From the NCBI GenBank assembly GCA_021464415.1, contig CM038468.1:37188969-37252968 (forward strand): a stretch of 64,000 nucleotides of DNA. Reading direction: 5' to 3'. The notes beneath the pieces are model-generated. The model saw only the letters and a list, made by a program, of their open reading frames with translations, was not told the origin of the DNA and did no database searches. Shown here piece by piece: positions 12,791 to 23,838 of this stretch (positions are counted from its first letter, which is position 1; each line of letters starts with the position of its first letter). The position numbers and the translations under genes are program-made. The stretch is from Lonicera japonica (Eukaryota; Streptophyta; Magnoliopsida; Dipsacales; Caprifoliaceae).

Positions 12791-13279
12791 CCAAAAAATA
12801 AATCATTTTTTTTTAGAATACCCAACATTTCTTGTCCTAAAAAATGACTCACAAGACCCCCACTGTAAAACCGCAAGCCACTTTCAGACTTCACCAAAGT
12901 AAAATTTCACCTTTACCATTTTCTCTTCATCAAACAAACAATTTTTCTTTCCAAAACCAACCCCCCCCCCCCCCCCCCTCCAGTCTCATCAATCAAACCA
13001 TTTCCGTGCCAAAATACCACCTTCTCCAAAGAGCAAAACATTCACCTAATCTGGTGAGCACAACTGTTAGTATACTTTATAGATCAAACTCTTTGTCCCC
13101 TAAATTCAGTAAAATGTTGGAATAATTTAGATTTTAGTCATGTAAAAAAAAATAGTTCGCACAGTTCTTTATTTTATTCATGGCATGCGTGATTTAGTTT
13201 TAATTGTAGTTCTTCAAATATCAGTTTACCTAAACCCTTTGGTTACTTACAATTTTGTGACACTTAAATGTTATAGGTT

Positions 13280-13343
13280 ATGCCAGTTTGGTGGGTCGAA
13301 GAGTTATCTGTTGGTATGGGAAGTTTTGGGAAATTAATTAAAG
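13280..13343 (+). pseudogene. 64-nt open exon of unrecognised host gene, copy C
   Basis: Same length and splice context as the exons in copies A and B. The second codon differs (Pro instead of Ala) but the frame is open. Confidence 0.35.
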
Positions 13344-14397
13344 GTAATCTCAATTTTATTTTATTATTTATTTATGTTGAATAAATGTGATAATAGTAAA
13401 ATCCATTCAATTTTTTTTCATAATTTCATCAAACCGGTTAAATTAAGAAAGCTATTCATCAAAGCTTAACATATTACTGTTTGTATAAAATTTCTATTAA
13501 TTATAGTGGGGTCAAATATATATGCTCTTCGTCTTGAATTGGTAGTCTCGTAATTTTTTTTAGAATGCATTAAAGAATTAAATACATAGTTATTTTTTTT
13601 ATATATAAGAATATTTAGATGTATGTTTATACAAGCATATTTAAATGATGCAAACGAGTGTATCTAAGACCCTAGAGTTGCAACTCGACTTTGACTGATT
13701 CAATCAAGTCACTTCTTACTCTCTAAGAATTATATGGATTTTTTTTTATGACTATGCTTGTTTCCTGACTTAATTAGAGCATCCACAGCATACTTTTAAT
13801 ATTTAGGCTAAATTTAGCATTCATATTGTGAACTTTTAAAGCAGTGCACAGTGGGTGTGACAAAAAAAGAATTATACGAATGAAGCAGACTCGTATAGTT
13901 GGCGTAAAAAAAATACAAAATTGGCCATACGAATGTGGCTCAATTGCAAAAGGTTCCAAAAATGCTTTGCTACTTTTAATAATTTTTTCAACACCCATTT
14001 ATTATGTTTTGCAAGATACCATTATTTTTTTTCCAAATTATTATAATTATTCTTTTGACAAATCATTAATCAAATGTTCATATGATTGTGTTTTTGAAAC
14101 TCCTTTTTTCTTTAGACTATGATTAAGGCCCATCTGTAGTCTTTTTTGTCTTTTGTGTTTTTTGTGTCTTTAAAATGAAACAATTGAAGAAGGCATTTGC
14201 ATGCATTCGTAGCATAAACCAGAAAGAAAATTACATCTTCATCATTCTCAGCATTACTTCACTTCTGTTTAATTTAAGATCATTCCCATTCCAAGATTTC
14301 TTCAAATTTTCATGTAAGTGTTTTAAAATTTTTAATTCTTTCTTCTAGTCTTGTACTTTTCTAAATTGTTCTTATAGTCAAATATTTTTTTCACAGA

Positions 14398-15827
14398 AAT
14401 TATAATAGATGTTGTTCGTCGAATGTTTGGTAATAAAACAACAAATCGAAGTAAGAAAGATCGTCTATATTTTTTGGTATGCTATCCCTTGTTGAGGACA
14501 TACAAAATATTAGAATCTACGATTGGGGTTCTGCAATTCTGGCACGTGTGTATTACGGATTAGACGCCATTGTTCCAATAGTGGGCCGAAAACGAACTAA
14601 GAGTGTTGATTGATTTTGGCAATTCATTGAGGTATGAAAATATCTTACTGTGTATTATTACTTTTCATTAATTTTTATTCTATATTTTTTATTATCAGTT
14701 ATTATTAATATAATAACTTTTTTTGCAGTATGTAATGTATGAGTATTTGGCTACTTCATGTCCGCAACTGAAAGTAAAAACTGTTGACACTTGGCCTCGG
14801 ATCCATCGCTGGGTCAAGACAAATAAAAAAAGACTCTGTGAGCTAATTATACATAATTTTTCATCAGCCCAACAACAAATAGAATTGCGGTCCCCCGACT
14901 CCATAATTTGGCAGCCATATTTAACATCACAATTACTTAATGAGAATCAATTACAATTAGCTTATGATGTCTCTATCCATTGTCATATGTTGTTAGATCC
15001 TCTCAATGGTGGTATATGGTATTTGGGAGAACGTTGTGTTCGACAATTATGCCAGGTTGTAGCCATTCCAAATAACCCTCCACGGGAATTAAGTTACATC
15101 TCTCGTGACAGTTACTTTGATCATGTCAGAGAAGTTAATTGACCCTTAATTAATCAATTTTATGTTGAAGTCTCCCAAAAGAAATATGATGAATATTGGG
15201 CACAAGTATCTGGTATCAGACTTATACTTCCTCTTATGCGCTATACAAATACGGATGCAATTGGTACAGCGGCCGTATTAGGCATGGACGTAACTCTCCC
15301 ATCTATTCCATCAGAGCCAAATACTTTGTATCCGACCCACCCGTCCTCCTCGTCCAACACTCAATCTGCCAATATAGATTGGAATTACAAGGTTGCCACC
15401 TTTGATGCAGGAACAAAAGTGGTCGAGATTGAACGACCTACTACAATAGATGATCTTCCTCCAATGCGTACTCATACAATAAATGAATAGAGGGTCATGT
15501 ATGGTGAGGTTATGCAATATGGAAAAGAGGTGCGTAATATGTGTTTTCAAGAGACTGAATTTCGCGGTTGAGCTTCAATCTAGAGATCTTATGATGCGAG
15601 AGAGCCAATAAGAAAATGCAAGATTACGTGCTGAAATCAATCGATTAAGTGGTGCTTCTGCTTTTAACTATGGTGATAATGTATACAAACCCTCGATGGA
15701 CGGATTAAATGCATCAGATCCATAGTTTACTAGAAATTTAGAGTTCGCTGGATATGCTAGTTCATCTGGTCCAAGCTATCAAAGTGCTGAGTTCGTGTTT
15801 GGTCAATTTGGTTCTTCCCTGGATTAA
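14398..15827 (+). pseudogene. Plant mobile domain (aminotransferase-like PMD) gene inside Harbinger
   Basis: Exon one reads LVEDIQNIRIYDWGSAILAR and RKRTKSVD-stop-FWQFIE. The 'YDWGSA.LA' core and following Leu/Phe-rich segment are hallmark PMD motifs. The next exon (from about 14729) carries RIHRWVKTNKKR, IELRSPDSIIWQPY and WYLGERCVRQL, then runs through one TGA at 15140 into a 100-residue acidic/Ser tail (15143-15487) and a coiled-coil-like tail ending near 15827. Breaks are a frameshift near 14480, stops near 14607, 15140 and 15488, and more in the tail. PMD proteins in plants act in transposon and gene silencing or are carried by transposons. The N-terminal exon seen at 34.6 kb is missing here. 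Confidence 0.75.
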
Positions 15828-16195
15828 ATATGCAATCTAGTTGGCCTACTCTGGATCAATTGTAAACATGTAATATGTATTTTATTGTGTACATATTGTA
15901 ATATTTGTGATTGTTTGTGACGAATATAAAGTTTATTTAAAGTTAATATTATAATAATATCATTACAATTATAATTATATCATTACAATTATAAGCATAC
16001 AATATACCATTGCATAATTTGAATTACAAAACATATTAATATAAGCATACAAGGATAACAGTTTACAACCATATTATTTATGGTAACGCCATACTTAAGA
16101 TAAATCCAATGTGGTGCGTACGCGAATTCTGCTCATTCGGAATAGTGATAATGTGCATTCACATATTTCCTCTGCATATTTAAATTGATTAAATA
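15828..16195. other. AT-rich spacer inside the Harbinger element
   Basis: Contains short 'attacaattata' and 'aagcatacaa' duplications (15950-16060) and no coding sequence. Confidence 0.6.
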
Positions 16196-16582
16196 TTAGT
16201 GCAATATTATATACAAATAAAAGTATGAAAATATTTCAAATAACATTACCAACTCCCAATACTCTTCCATTCCACGTGTTGCTTCTTTCCTTTCTTCAAA
16301 GAAATAATGATACTTATGTACCGCCTCTTCCACCTTCATCCAAATCGGTTTAAGTTTTTCAGGAGTTATTGTGTCTATATACGTACAACCATCTGGCTTA
16401 GGAGTTGTGTTGAATATTTTGGCAATTTCCACCCATGTCTGGTTATTCTCCCGGTCAAACCATGTACCAAAATGAGTAACCTATTCCCATGCCCAGCACA
16501 AATTTATATGGTCAGGGGTTGAAAATTTATTTGAATTTTGGAATAGTACACGCTGGATAGATTGTCTAAATGAAGAAACCAT
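16196..16582 (-). pseudogene. Unrecognised minus-strand protein inside the Harbinger element
   Basis: Extending upstream of the open stretch (16196-16432) on the minus strand gives one frame from an ATG at 16582, broken by a single TAG. It reads MVSSFRQSIQRV, HINLCWAWE-stop-VTHFGTW, WVEIAKIFNTTPKPDG, then TPEKLKPIWMKVEEAV and HYFFEERKEATRG. The spaced Trp residues and charged helices suggest a small helical, possibly SANT/Myb-like protein, but I do not recognise the family. It is not the usual ORF1, which lies at 23839-24678. The downstream end may be an intron. Confidence 0.45.
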
Positions 16583-16835
16583 TGTCAGTATGAAATAATA
16601 AATTCAACACATATATTGTATTTATAAGAAAATTATATAATTTTTTCTTGGTGCTTTTTTTTCAAATTATTATAAAAGAAAATTTAATATAAATACTTAA
16701 TTGTCTCCTCTGTATAAAAATAAGTCAATTATATTAATATTATAAAAGAAAAGAACACTTAATCTAATATAAGAAAAGTACACTTTATAGATGATTGAAT
16801 CGCCCGTGAACCTTAAAAAAACATAAAGTACAATA

Positions 16836-16866
<31 letters not shown>

Positions 16867-17129
16867 TACATTAAAGTATGAAGACATAATGATGCCTATT
16901 GCATAAATAGCCAAAACTATGCAGGCCTATTGCGTATATATATGAAAGGTTGCAAGCCTATTGCATAATAAGTATAAAAATTGCAGGCCTGCTCCGTAAA
17001 TCCCTCAAAGTTTGTAGGATTGTTGATTTCTTCCAATATTTATTATGCAATACTATTGTAATAGTACTATGCAATACTATTGTACTATTGTAATATGTAT
17101 ATGACTTGTTCCACCATTGATGCAGTACT

Positions 17130-17157
<28 letters not shown>
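16836..17157. repeat. Two (TA)n microsatellites with short 'gcaggcctattgc' repeats between
   Basis: (TA)n at 16836-16859 and 17129-17157. Between them, words like 'caggcctattgc' recur at about 16922, 16950 and 16982, and 'tgcaatactattgta' is duplicated near 17045-17085. Confidence 0.75.
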
Positions 17158-17161
<4 letters not shown>

Positions 17162-17387
17162 TAAGTATGTTAATGTATGTATACATAGATATGAGTATGT
17201 TCCACCTACTGCAGATATTAAAAAAGTGAAGATCTCAAATAAATGGCGTATCTATTTATTTGTTACTCGTATTTCATAGACTTGACAACAACTATATCAA
17301 ATATTAATTGTTGATTATGGACTATAAATACATGCGGAGCACGAGAGAGATGGATAAAATTTATTTTATGAAAAAAATTCACATAAT

Positions 17388-18456
17388 ATGAGTGACAGTT
17401 TTGAAGAACAAAAATTAATTAGTCAATATTATTCCACATTTGATGACGAAAATAACAATCATATTGAAGCAAATCGGTGAAAAAAGAACAAGGCAATTGA
17501 AAGAATTCAATATCTTCAGAACAAGGAAGTTACAATACTCGGTACAATATATCGAGCACGCCAAGATGCTGGTAGACGATTATGGGCTGAATATTATTCC
17601 GATACGGTAAATTACCCTGCGCACATATTTCGCAGGCGTTTTCGTATGTCCCGACCTCTTTTCAATCGTATTTTAAATGTTGTATGCGATTACTATGATT
17701 ATTTTGTTGAAAAGTTAGATGGTTTTGGTCGGCGAAGTTTTACAAGGCACCAAAAAATGGCAGCTGCTTTGCGTTATCTTGCGTATGGGGCAAATACAGA
17801 TATATAAAGTGAGTACTTAGCCATGTCTGAAATAACTAGTTTAATTTGTTTTAAAAAAATTTGCAAAGCAATTATAACAATATTTGGGGAACAGTACGAT
17901 CAACCACTCACGTCTACAGATGTGCAACATCTTTCAGCGGAGAACGCATCACGGGGATTTCTTGGAATGCTTGGAAGTATAGATTGTATGCATTGAAAGT
18001 AGAAAAATTGTCTTACTGCTTGGCATGGATCATATAAGGGTCATTGTCATGCACCAACAATAATTTTGGAGGTTGTTGCATCATACGATACGTGGATAAG
18101 GAGGTCATTCTTTAGCATGCCTAGCAGTAACAATGATTTAAATGTATTAACTAGATCAAATGTTTTCGACAATCTTCTACATGGTCGTACACCCCATTTT
18201 GAAATAAATGGCAACCAATATACCATGGGCTATTACTTAGCCGATGGTATATATCCTAAATATGTCACACTTGTTAAAAGTTTTAAAAATCCAACAAATC
18301 TAAAGCAAAAGTTATTTGCAAAAAAACAAGAAAGTGTAAGAAAAGATGTCGAACGCGCATTTGGAATTTTCGAGGCGCGCTTTGCTTTCATTCGCGAACC
18401 TGCAAAGTTGTGGAATGAGAAAGCACTATCTACAGTGATGCAATGTTGTATACTAT
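17388..18456 (+). pseudogene. PIF/Harbinger DDE transposase, N-terminal and central part
   Basis: One continuous frame from the ATG at 17388 with four in-frame stops and no frameshift. It shows the N-terminal helix region (GRRLWAEYYSD, FRRRFRMSRPLFNRI), the helix-turn-helix-like stretch (RRSFTRHQKMAAALRYLAYG), the first catalytic Asp in LGSIDCMH, the second in SNNDLNVL, and the catalytic Glu region DVERAFGIFEARF. Stops are at 17478, 17805, 17994 and 18000. The last two replace the Trp residues expected in 'DCMHW-W', and three of the four fit TGG changed to TGA or TAG. At 18456 the frame is cut by the CACTA element and resumes at 23135. Confidence 0.9.
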
Positions 18457-18475
18457 CACTACACCAAAACAGAGA

Positions 18476-18650
18476 ATTAGTAACGGTCATTTTTTTCTAT
18501 CTGTAACAGTCTAAGTCCGTTAATAGCCCGTCACGTGTGTAGTCCGTTATAGAAAAAGTTAAAACTATTACTACATCTAATTAACTAAATTTAGATATAC
18601 TTTTAATTCAGTAACGGTCTTAAAATTAGATAGTAACGGTCAAAATTGAG
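18476..18650. repeat. Left subterminal GTAACGG motif cluster of the CACTA element
   Basis: GTAACGG/CCGTTA-type words occur at about 18479, 18526, 18549, 18612 and 18643, in both orientations. A matching cluster lies at the other end. Confidence 0.75.
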
Positions 18651-19502
18651 TACCGAGTGTTACTACATAAATTTAATTATTAATAATATTAAAAAATGTT
18701 AGATTTTTTATGAAAAAAAAGAAAGTAACCCAAATCTCCCAAATTTTCATTCCAAATTTTCGTTCTCCCTCTTCATTCTCCCTCTCAATTGTTGGCATCT
18801 CTCTTGCCAAAATCCCCAAGTATTCCCGCTAGTTGGTCTCTCTCGCCAAACCCCCAAATTTTCCTGCTTGTCAATCGTCGGTGCTCTCCTCCTCTGACAA
18901 TGGTTCCTCTTTGGTTGGTCGGTGGTCAAGTCGCAGACTTATTTCTCTCAGTAGATGAAGGTAACTTCTTCTTCCTTTTATAAACCATTGCTTAGCTGTT
19001 CTTCAATTTATTAGAATAACCCATATTTTATTAGATCTAGGGCGAGTTCTTCTTTTTCTTCTACCTCTAAACCCTAGCTTAGTTGTTCTTGTTCTAGCTT
19101 AGTTGTTCATTAATTTATTGAAAAACCACGGTTCTAAATAAGGATTTACAACGTTTATGCATTCCTTATAGTTTAGGGTAAAATTGCGGTAAACGAGGGA
19201 GTGAAATATTGTGAATACTATTAGAAAATTTGATGAACCTCGCTCAATCTGTAAACCTTACTCTGAAAGATAAACCCTCATACTCACTTGTCATCACTCT
19301 TCAACCACCATTGCATTAACCTAGGGCTTTTTTCTGCTCGATGCCTATTGCTGCAATATTTGGACTTCGCAGATAATTAATAGCCAGGTTTGCTCCAATA
19401 TTTGGATCTAATTTGTGAAATCTTATTTGATCACATTGTTAAACCTAACTTATTGTTTTGATTCATTACTCTTGGAATCCTCTGATTTGATGTTCTATTT
19501 TA

Positions 19503-19533
<31 letters not shown>

Positions 19534-19900
19534 TTGTGTTCCATCTTCAAGCCACCTTGTTCAGGCTATTTGAACTCTTTTCATTTTCAATAAAATTGTT
19601 CTCTAGGGACTTTGGTCCCCCGGAGTTAATTTCTTAAAAAATTAAAATAGAAGAAAATATTTATTTCATGTGAAATTGGTAAAGACTAACAGAGTGTCTA
19701 GGTAAAGAGAAGGCAAACAAATTACTGGATAAAATTATTTCATGTGGAGCAGTTTACAAATTACTTGCATAATTAGATCGAGAAGGATCTTCCCTAATTT
19801 TAAATGTATTAAAAAACTCCTTTTCAAATTCATTTCTTATATATATATTCGCTCATATGAAACAATTATTATCGTTTTATAATGACAATTATTTTCTTAT
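18651..19900 (+). other. Left interior of the CACTA element, probable captured upstream gene sequence
   Basis: Pyrimidine-rich leader-like text (18730-18900), possible introns and a (TA)n run near 19503-19532. A short 'REGSS'-like reading near 19775 could be another terpene synthase exon, but I cannot support it. Confidence 0.4.
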
Positions 19901-22330
19901 TTGCCAATCCCTACACTTTATCCCTTCGACATATTTACCTGTCTATGCATGGTGGATACTATTGACAGATTGGGAATAAATAGATATTTTGGACATGAGA
20001 TCAAAGTTGTTCTTGATGAAGCATACGGGTAGTTCTCAACAATATTACACTTTTTCTTTAGCTCTTTGTATATCTCCTAGACACAAAGAACAGTGTTGAT
20101 TTCCATCGTGTAGGCTGACAAGGACTAAAAGATATATATTAAAATCTATTGGTTGATGACAATTATAATAATATACAAGTGCTAGGAGCTGAGGAACGAA
20201 GAGACATTTTCAGGCGTTGCTTATTGCATCATGGCGTTTCTGTTACTAAGAATGAATGGATATCATGTTTCATCAGGTACAAATAAATCTATTTATCTAT
20301 TTATAGACACACACACATATAAATAAATATATTATGTACTTTATCCATCAGCTTAAGTTAACAATTTCACTTTCTTTAAAAAAAATTGAAATACATGTTC
20401 TTAAATTAAGAATGTTACGTTATTTTCGAAATTAATGCATCAAATTTCACCATAACTAAATAAGAATTATTCTAATTAATTTGGTAGTTGCATCAAAACA
20501 CACGGAATGATTTCGTGTGAAAATTGTTTTTTATAAAAACGACACTTGCAATTAATTTGATATTCATCGAGGGTGTTTATATATGATGGAGAAACTCAAC
20601 TTAATTAAGTAAATACATGGTGCAGATGCCTTGGAAGAATTTGTTGATCAAGAGCATTTCTTCAATACAGTAAGTCCACAATTTACAAAAAAAGAAACAA
20701 TCGTGCAACTATACAGGGCCTCACATATCACATTATTTCATAAAGAACCTATTCTTGACAAAACAAATGGCTGGACAACCTACTCTTGACAAAATAAATG
20801 GCTGGACAACCTCTTTCTTGAGGCACCATTTGTTAAATCAAGAGATTTATGAAGAAAAATTATACAAAAAGGTAATAATTACTTTAATATTTATATTAAA
20901 GTTTGCTTCGTTTTTGTCCCAATCTAGGATGATTTTTTTCCAAGTCCATTGGGTTCCTGGTTAATTAATATATATATACCACAATTTGGACTAAAGTCTA
21001 GGTGGAATATGCTTTCGACTATCCGATTGATAATCTAACTTGGCTTACGAATAAGATAGGCATAGAGCTATATGACATAGATAATTTTTGAAGCTCAAAA
21101 GTCAGAACATCTTACAGGTAATGAACTAAAATAATAAATATGTGTGTGTATATGTCGGTACATTAATTCTTGTAGTATAGATAGATATGATCATGTGGAA
21201 AGCTTTGTCAAAGTAGCAGTTTTACATTTCTGGCGTGGTCTGGTGGATAGTTATGTCTTTCATTATGTTGAGGAGAATGCCATTCTTCTGTTTTATATTA
21301 GATCCAATATAGTAACATGTTAGTTACACTTATTTAGCTGCTCTTGCATATATGCATGGGAAATTCACATGAAGATCCATCGTGCATTGGCTCTAACATA
21401 TAGACCACGTATATGTACTAGATACCTTTTATATTAACATTTACATACATATCTCAAAAGTAATTTTGTTTTCCAAATTAATTAGAGTACTTCTTACTTT
21501 ATGTTATATATAGGGAATTAATTTGGTTTAAATTAACAGATAACAAAATTTTGATTTATGTATGTTGCCATTTTCCATCTCCAGGTGTTCGAATGTTGAT
21601 AACAAAGACTTCCTTATACTTTCGCAACAAGATTTAAGACATACACCTTGAAGAATTTAAGCAAGTAGAAAAGTAAGTATACACCCCTCTTATATGTTTA
21701 ATATTATATCATATGCATCATTCTACGAAAAATTATTAGAGGTCAGCAAGACTAAATTAAATTAAAAGCTTAATTTGTCCTCTAATAGAAAATACGTATA
21801 CAATAATATTCCTTCATCTCCTTAGCCATCCACTGCCACTCCGGTCCGCCCCCAAACCCCCATGCGCAATTAACGTGCTTTCAGTGGCAAAAGTGTTATT
21901 GCCCTTAGTATGTTGGAAACAGTACTCTACGCCAATAAATATAGTGTTAAATTGTTGCTTATTTTAGCACTAGATCCATATATATGGTAGTACATGGATG
22001 CAAAGTAACTTAAAATAATTTAAATATAATACATTCATATCTAAGGTAGTACATGGACAAATTAACTCAATTAAAGGCAGTCATATCCAAATTCATATAA
22101 TGGCTACCATGATCCTCATGTTGCCCAATTCATTTTATATGTACTGTTCATCTTTGCCACACATATTCTTAAACTCTTTCTTTTCTTTTTTAAAAGCACA
22201 TATTTTTAAACTCTAGTATGGGCCTTTATATATAATTTACTTAAATTTTAAATTTCAGGAGTACTTGGAGCCCTTGATACAAAAGCCTTACTATATTACT
22301 TATATTCACATTGCAGCTTCTCTACAGTGT
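19901..22330 (+). pseudogene. Captured ent-kaurene-synthase-like (TPS-e/f) exons inside CACTA
   Basis: Successive exon relics in correct order. About 19901-20028: [27 protein letters not shown]. 20186-20276: YCIMAFLLLRMNGYHVSS. 20626-20669: DALEEFVDQEHFFNT. About 20692-20871: VQLYRASHITLF, then LDKINGWTTSFL. 21002-21117: VEYAFDYPIDNLTWL. 21585-21672: CSNVDNKDFLILSQQDL, then EEFKQVEK. 22259 to about 22330: QKPYYITYIHIAASL, which is weak. GT donors and AG acceptors are mostly intact and introns retained, so this is genomic capture, not a retrocopy. The peptides match the N-terminal beta-domain of class I kaurene synthases (plastid, ent-CPP to ent-kaurene, gibberellin pathway). The DDxxD catalytic domain is absent. 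Damage includes a TGA at 21089, a 31-bp frame-breaking duplication, a shift at the second exon start and a deletion in the sixth. Confidence 0.8.
20753..20814 (+). repeat. 31-bp tandem duplication within a captured exon
   Basis: 'tcttgacaaaa(c/t)aaatggc' begins at 20753 and again at 20784. The 31-bp period is not a multiple of three, so the terpene synthase frame shifts. Confidence 0.85.
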
Positions 22331-22549
22331 ATGTTTTGATTCCTTATATTACCATTTTTTACAACTTTGGGTGTAGTTAACTAGCTTTCATGATGAATGA
22401 AATATTATTGTTTTGATGTTTGCCATATTCACACAGCAGCTTCTCTAAAGTGTATGTTTTGATTCCGTATATTACCATCTTTTAGAACTTTGGGTGTAGT
22501 TGATTGGCTTACATGGTCAATGAAGTAATATTGTTTTGATGTTTGCCAT
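22304..22549 (+). repeat. 123-bp tandem duplication within the CACTA cargo
   Basis: The two copies start 'attcaca' at 22304 and 22427. Both contain 'gcagcttctcta', 'gtatgttttgattcc' and end 'gttttgatgtttgccat'. They differ at more than ten positions, so the duplication is not recent. Confidence 0.85.
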
Positions 22550-22764
22550 ATGTTAGTTAAATAGTGCAAGGTCTTTGCCAAGTACTATGTACTTTTATCA
22601 ATAGTTATGTATTACTAATTCGAAATAAGTGTTCTCTTAATAATGTTATTGGTTGAGGTTCATTGTGATTGTATACAACTGGACCAATGTTCTCTTGATA
22701 ATGTCATGGGTAGCTAATTCCAGCTGCAAGGGGAATAAAACAATTTTTTTTGTTTTTTTGGGTA

Positions 22765-23090
22765 TTAGTAACGGCTATAAACCGTTACTAACTCAGTAAC
22801 GCTTTTTATAAGGTTGCAGCATCAGCAACAGTTTTATTCGTTACTACTAGAAAATTAAATTAATTAGTAAGTACAATATAGTAACAGTCTTTTGCTTATA
22901 GTAATGGACAAAACACGTGACAAAAAATAATTTCACAATGGTCTTCAAGTTGTCTGTCACGGTTAAAATTCGTTACATTCATAATTATAGTAACGGACCT
23001 TAATTAATTTCAGTAACGGTTTTTATCCGTTCCTATGTCAACTGCCACACCTAAATAGTAACGGATATTTTGCGTTACTAAAATTTTCTG
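22765..23090. repeat. Right subterminal GTAACGG motif cluster of the CACTA element
   Basis: Roughly ten GTAACGG/CCGTTAC variants in both orientations, for example near 22768, 22784, 22796, 22842, 22990, 23011 and 23058. Confidence 0.75.
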
Positions 23091-23134
23091 TAAAGCAAAA
23101 TGTTTGTTACAAAATGCCTGTTTTGGTGTAATGA

Positions 23135-23355
23135 TATTACACAATATGATAATTGAAGATGAGGGACGAGACTATACCTGGAATTGTGACTATGATCAAA
23201 TTGCCCCAGATGCAAAAATAGAGCAAGACCCATCACAAACATTTCAAGATTATCTCGCTTGCGAGGTTCAAATGAATGATCGAGATATGGATAATCGACA
23301 TAGAAATGATTTGGTTGAACACATTTGGGCAATTTCTAACAATGGAAGTGACTAA
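23135..23355 (+). pseudogene. PIF/Harbinger transposase, C-terminal part
   Basis: Continues the frame cut at 18456: ILLHNMIIEDEGRD spans the junction once the CACTA insertion is removed. It then reads FQDYLACEVQ and HRNDLVEHIWAISN to a TAA at 23353. The 'LHNMIIED' helix and the 'R..L..HIW' ending are typical of plant PIF transposases, so the C-terminus is complete. No stop lies inside this part. Confidence 0.9.
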
Positions 23356-23838
23356 TTTATGTTATCTAGGTTAATTGTCTTTAATATATTAAGTAATATG
23401 TAATGATTTGTACTAGTTATTTATTAAATTAGTATGTCATCTCAAAATTTTATATAATTAAATGTACCGTTACTTTTATCAATTTATATTATAGTACTTC
23501 AGTGTGATTTTATTACATTTTATTTTTAGTAATAATTTCTTACTTTGATAAAATATAGATGTATTTTCTCTAAAAATGTTAAAATATAAATTTACAGTTT
23601 AAGTGAAAATTTAAATTGCATTACAAAATATGATAATTTCGTAGAGAATATAACATTAACATAACAATAGGAAAAACAAATATAAATACTAATAATGATC
23701 CAAAGGAAAATTTTGTGAATTTTGTGATTGTTGTTGTCTCCTCATTACAATTCCATTCATTCTCCAGTTGTGGTACTGAAGTTGTTGTTCATTCATGTGA
23801 GTAGTGTACATACTCATGATTGAATCGTCCTCCAATCT

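Larger units (their letters stand above)
11600..13776 (+). repeat. Dispersed repeat copy C, interrupted at its right end by the Harbinger element
   Basis: Matches copy A from about 2285 and copy B from about 29590 through the leader, C-tract (12961-12978), 64-nt exon (13280-13343) and downstream intron. It lacks the hAT-tail insertion, with the junction near 13517. It contains an extra segment of about 850 bp (11924-12790) absent from A and B. The TTA target of the Harbinger element lies at 13774-13776; the sequence after 25260 may be its continuation, but that match is weak. Confidence 0.7.
18457..23134. mobile_element. Non-autonomous CACTA (En/Spm-like) element, TSD TAT
   Basis: Left terminus CACTACACCAAAACAG; the right terminus, reverse-complemented, is CATTACACCAAAACAG. 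TAT precedes the left end (18454-18456) and follows the right end (23135-23137); one extra A lies between the right CATTA end and the duplication. Removing the element together with one TAT restores an uninterrupted transposase frame. Both subterminal regions (18476-18650 and 22765-23085) are packed with GTAACGG/CCGTTAC words, the type of repeated motif bound by CACTA transposases. No CACTA transposase is present; the interior is mainly diterpene-synthase gene sequence. Confidence 0.9.
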
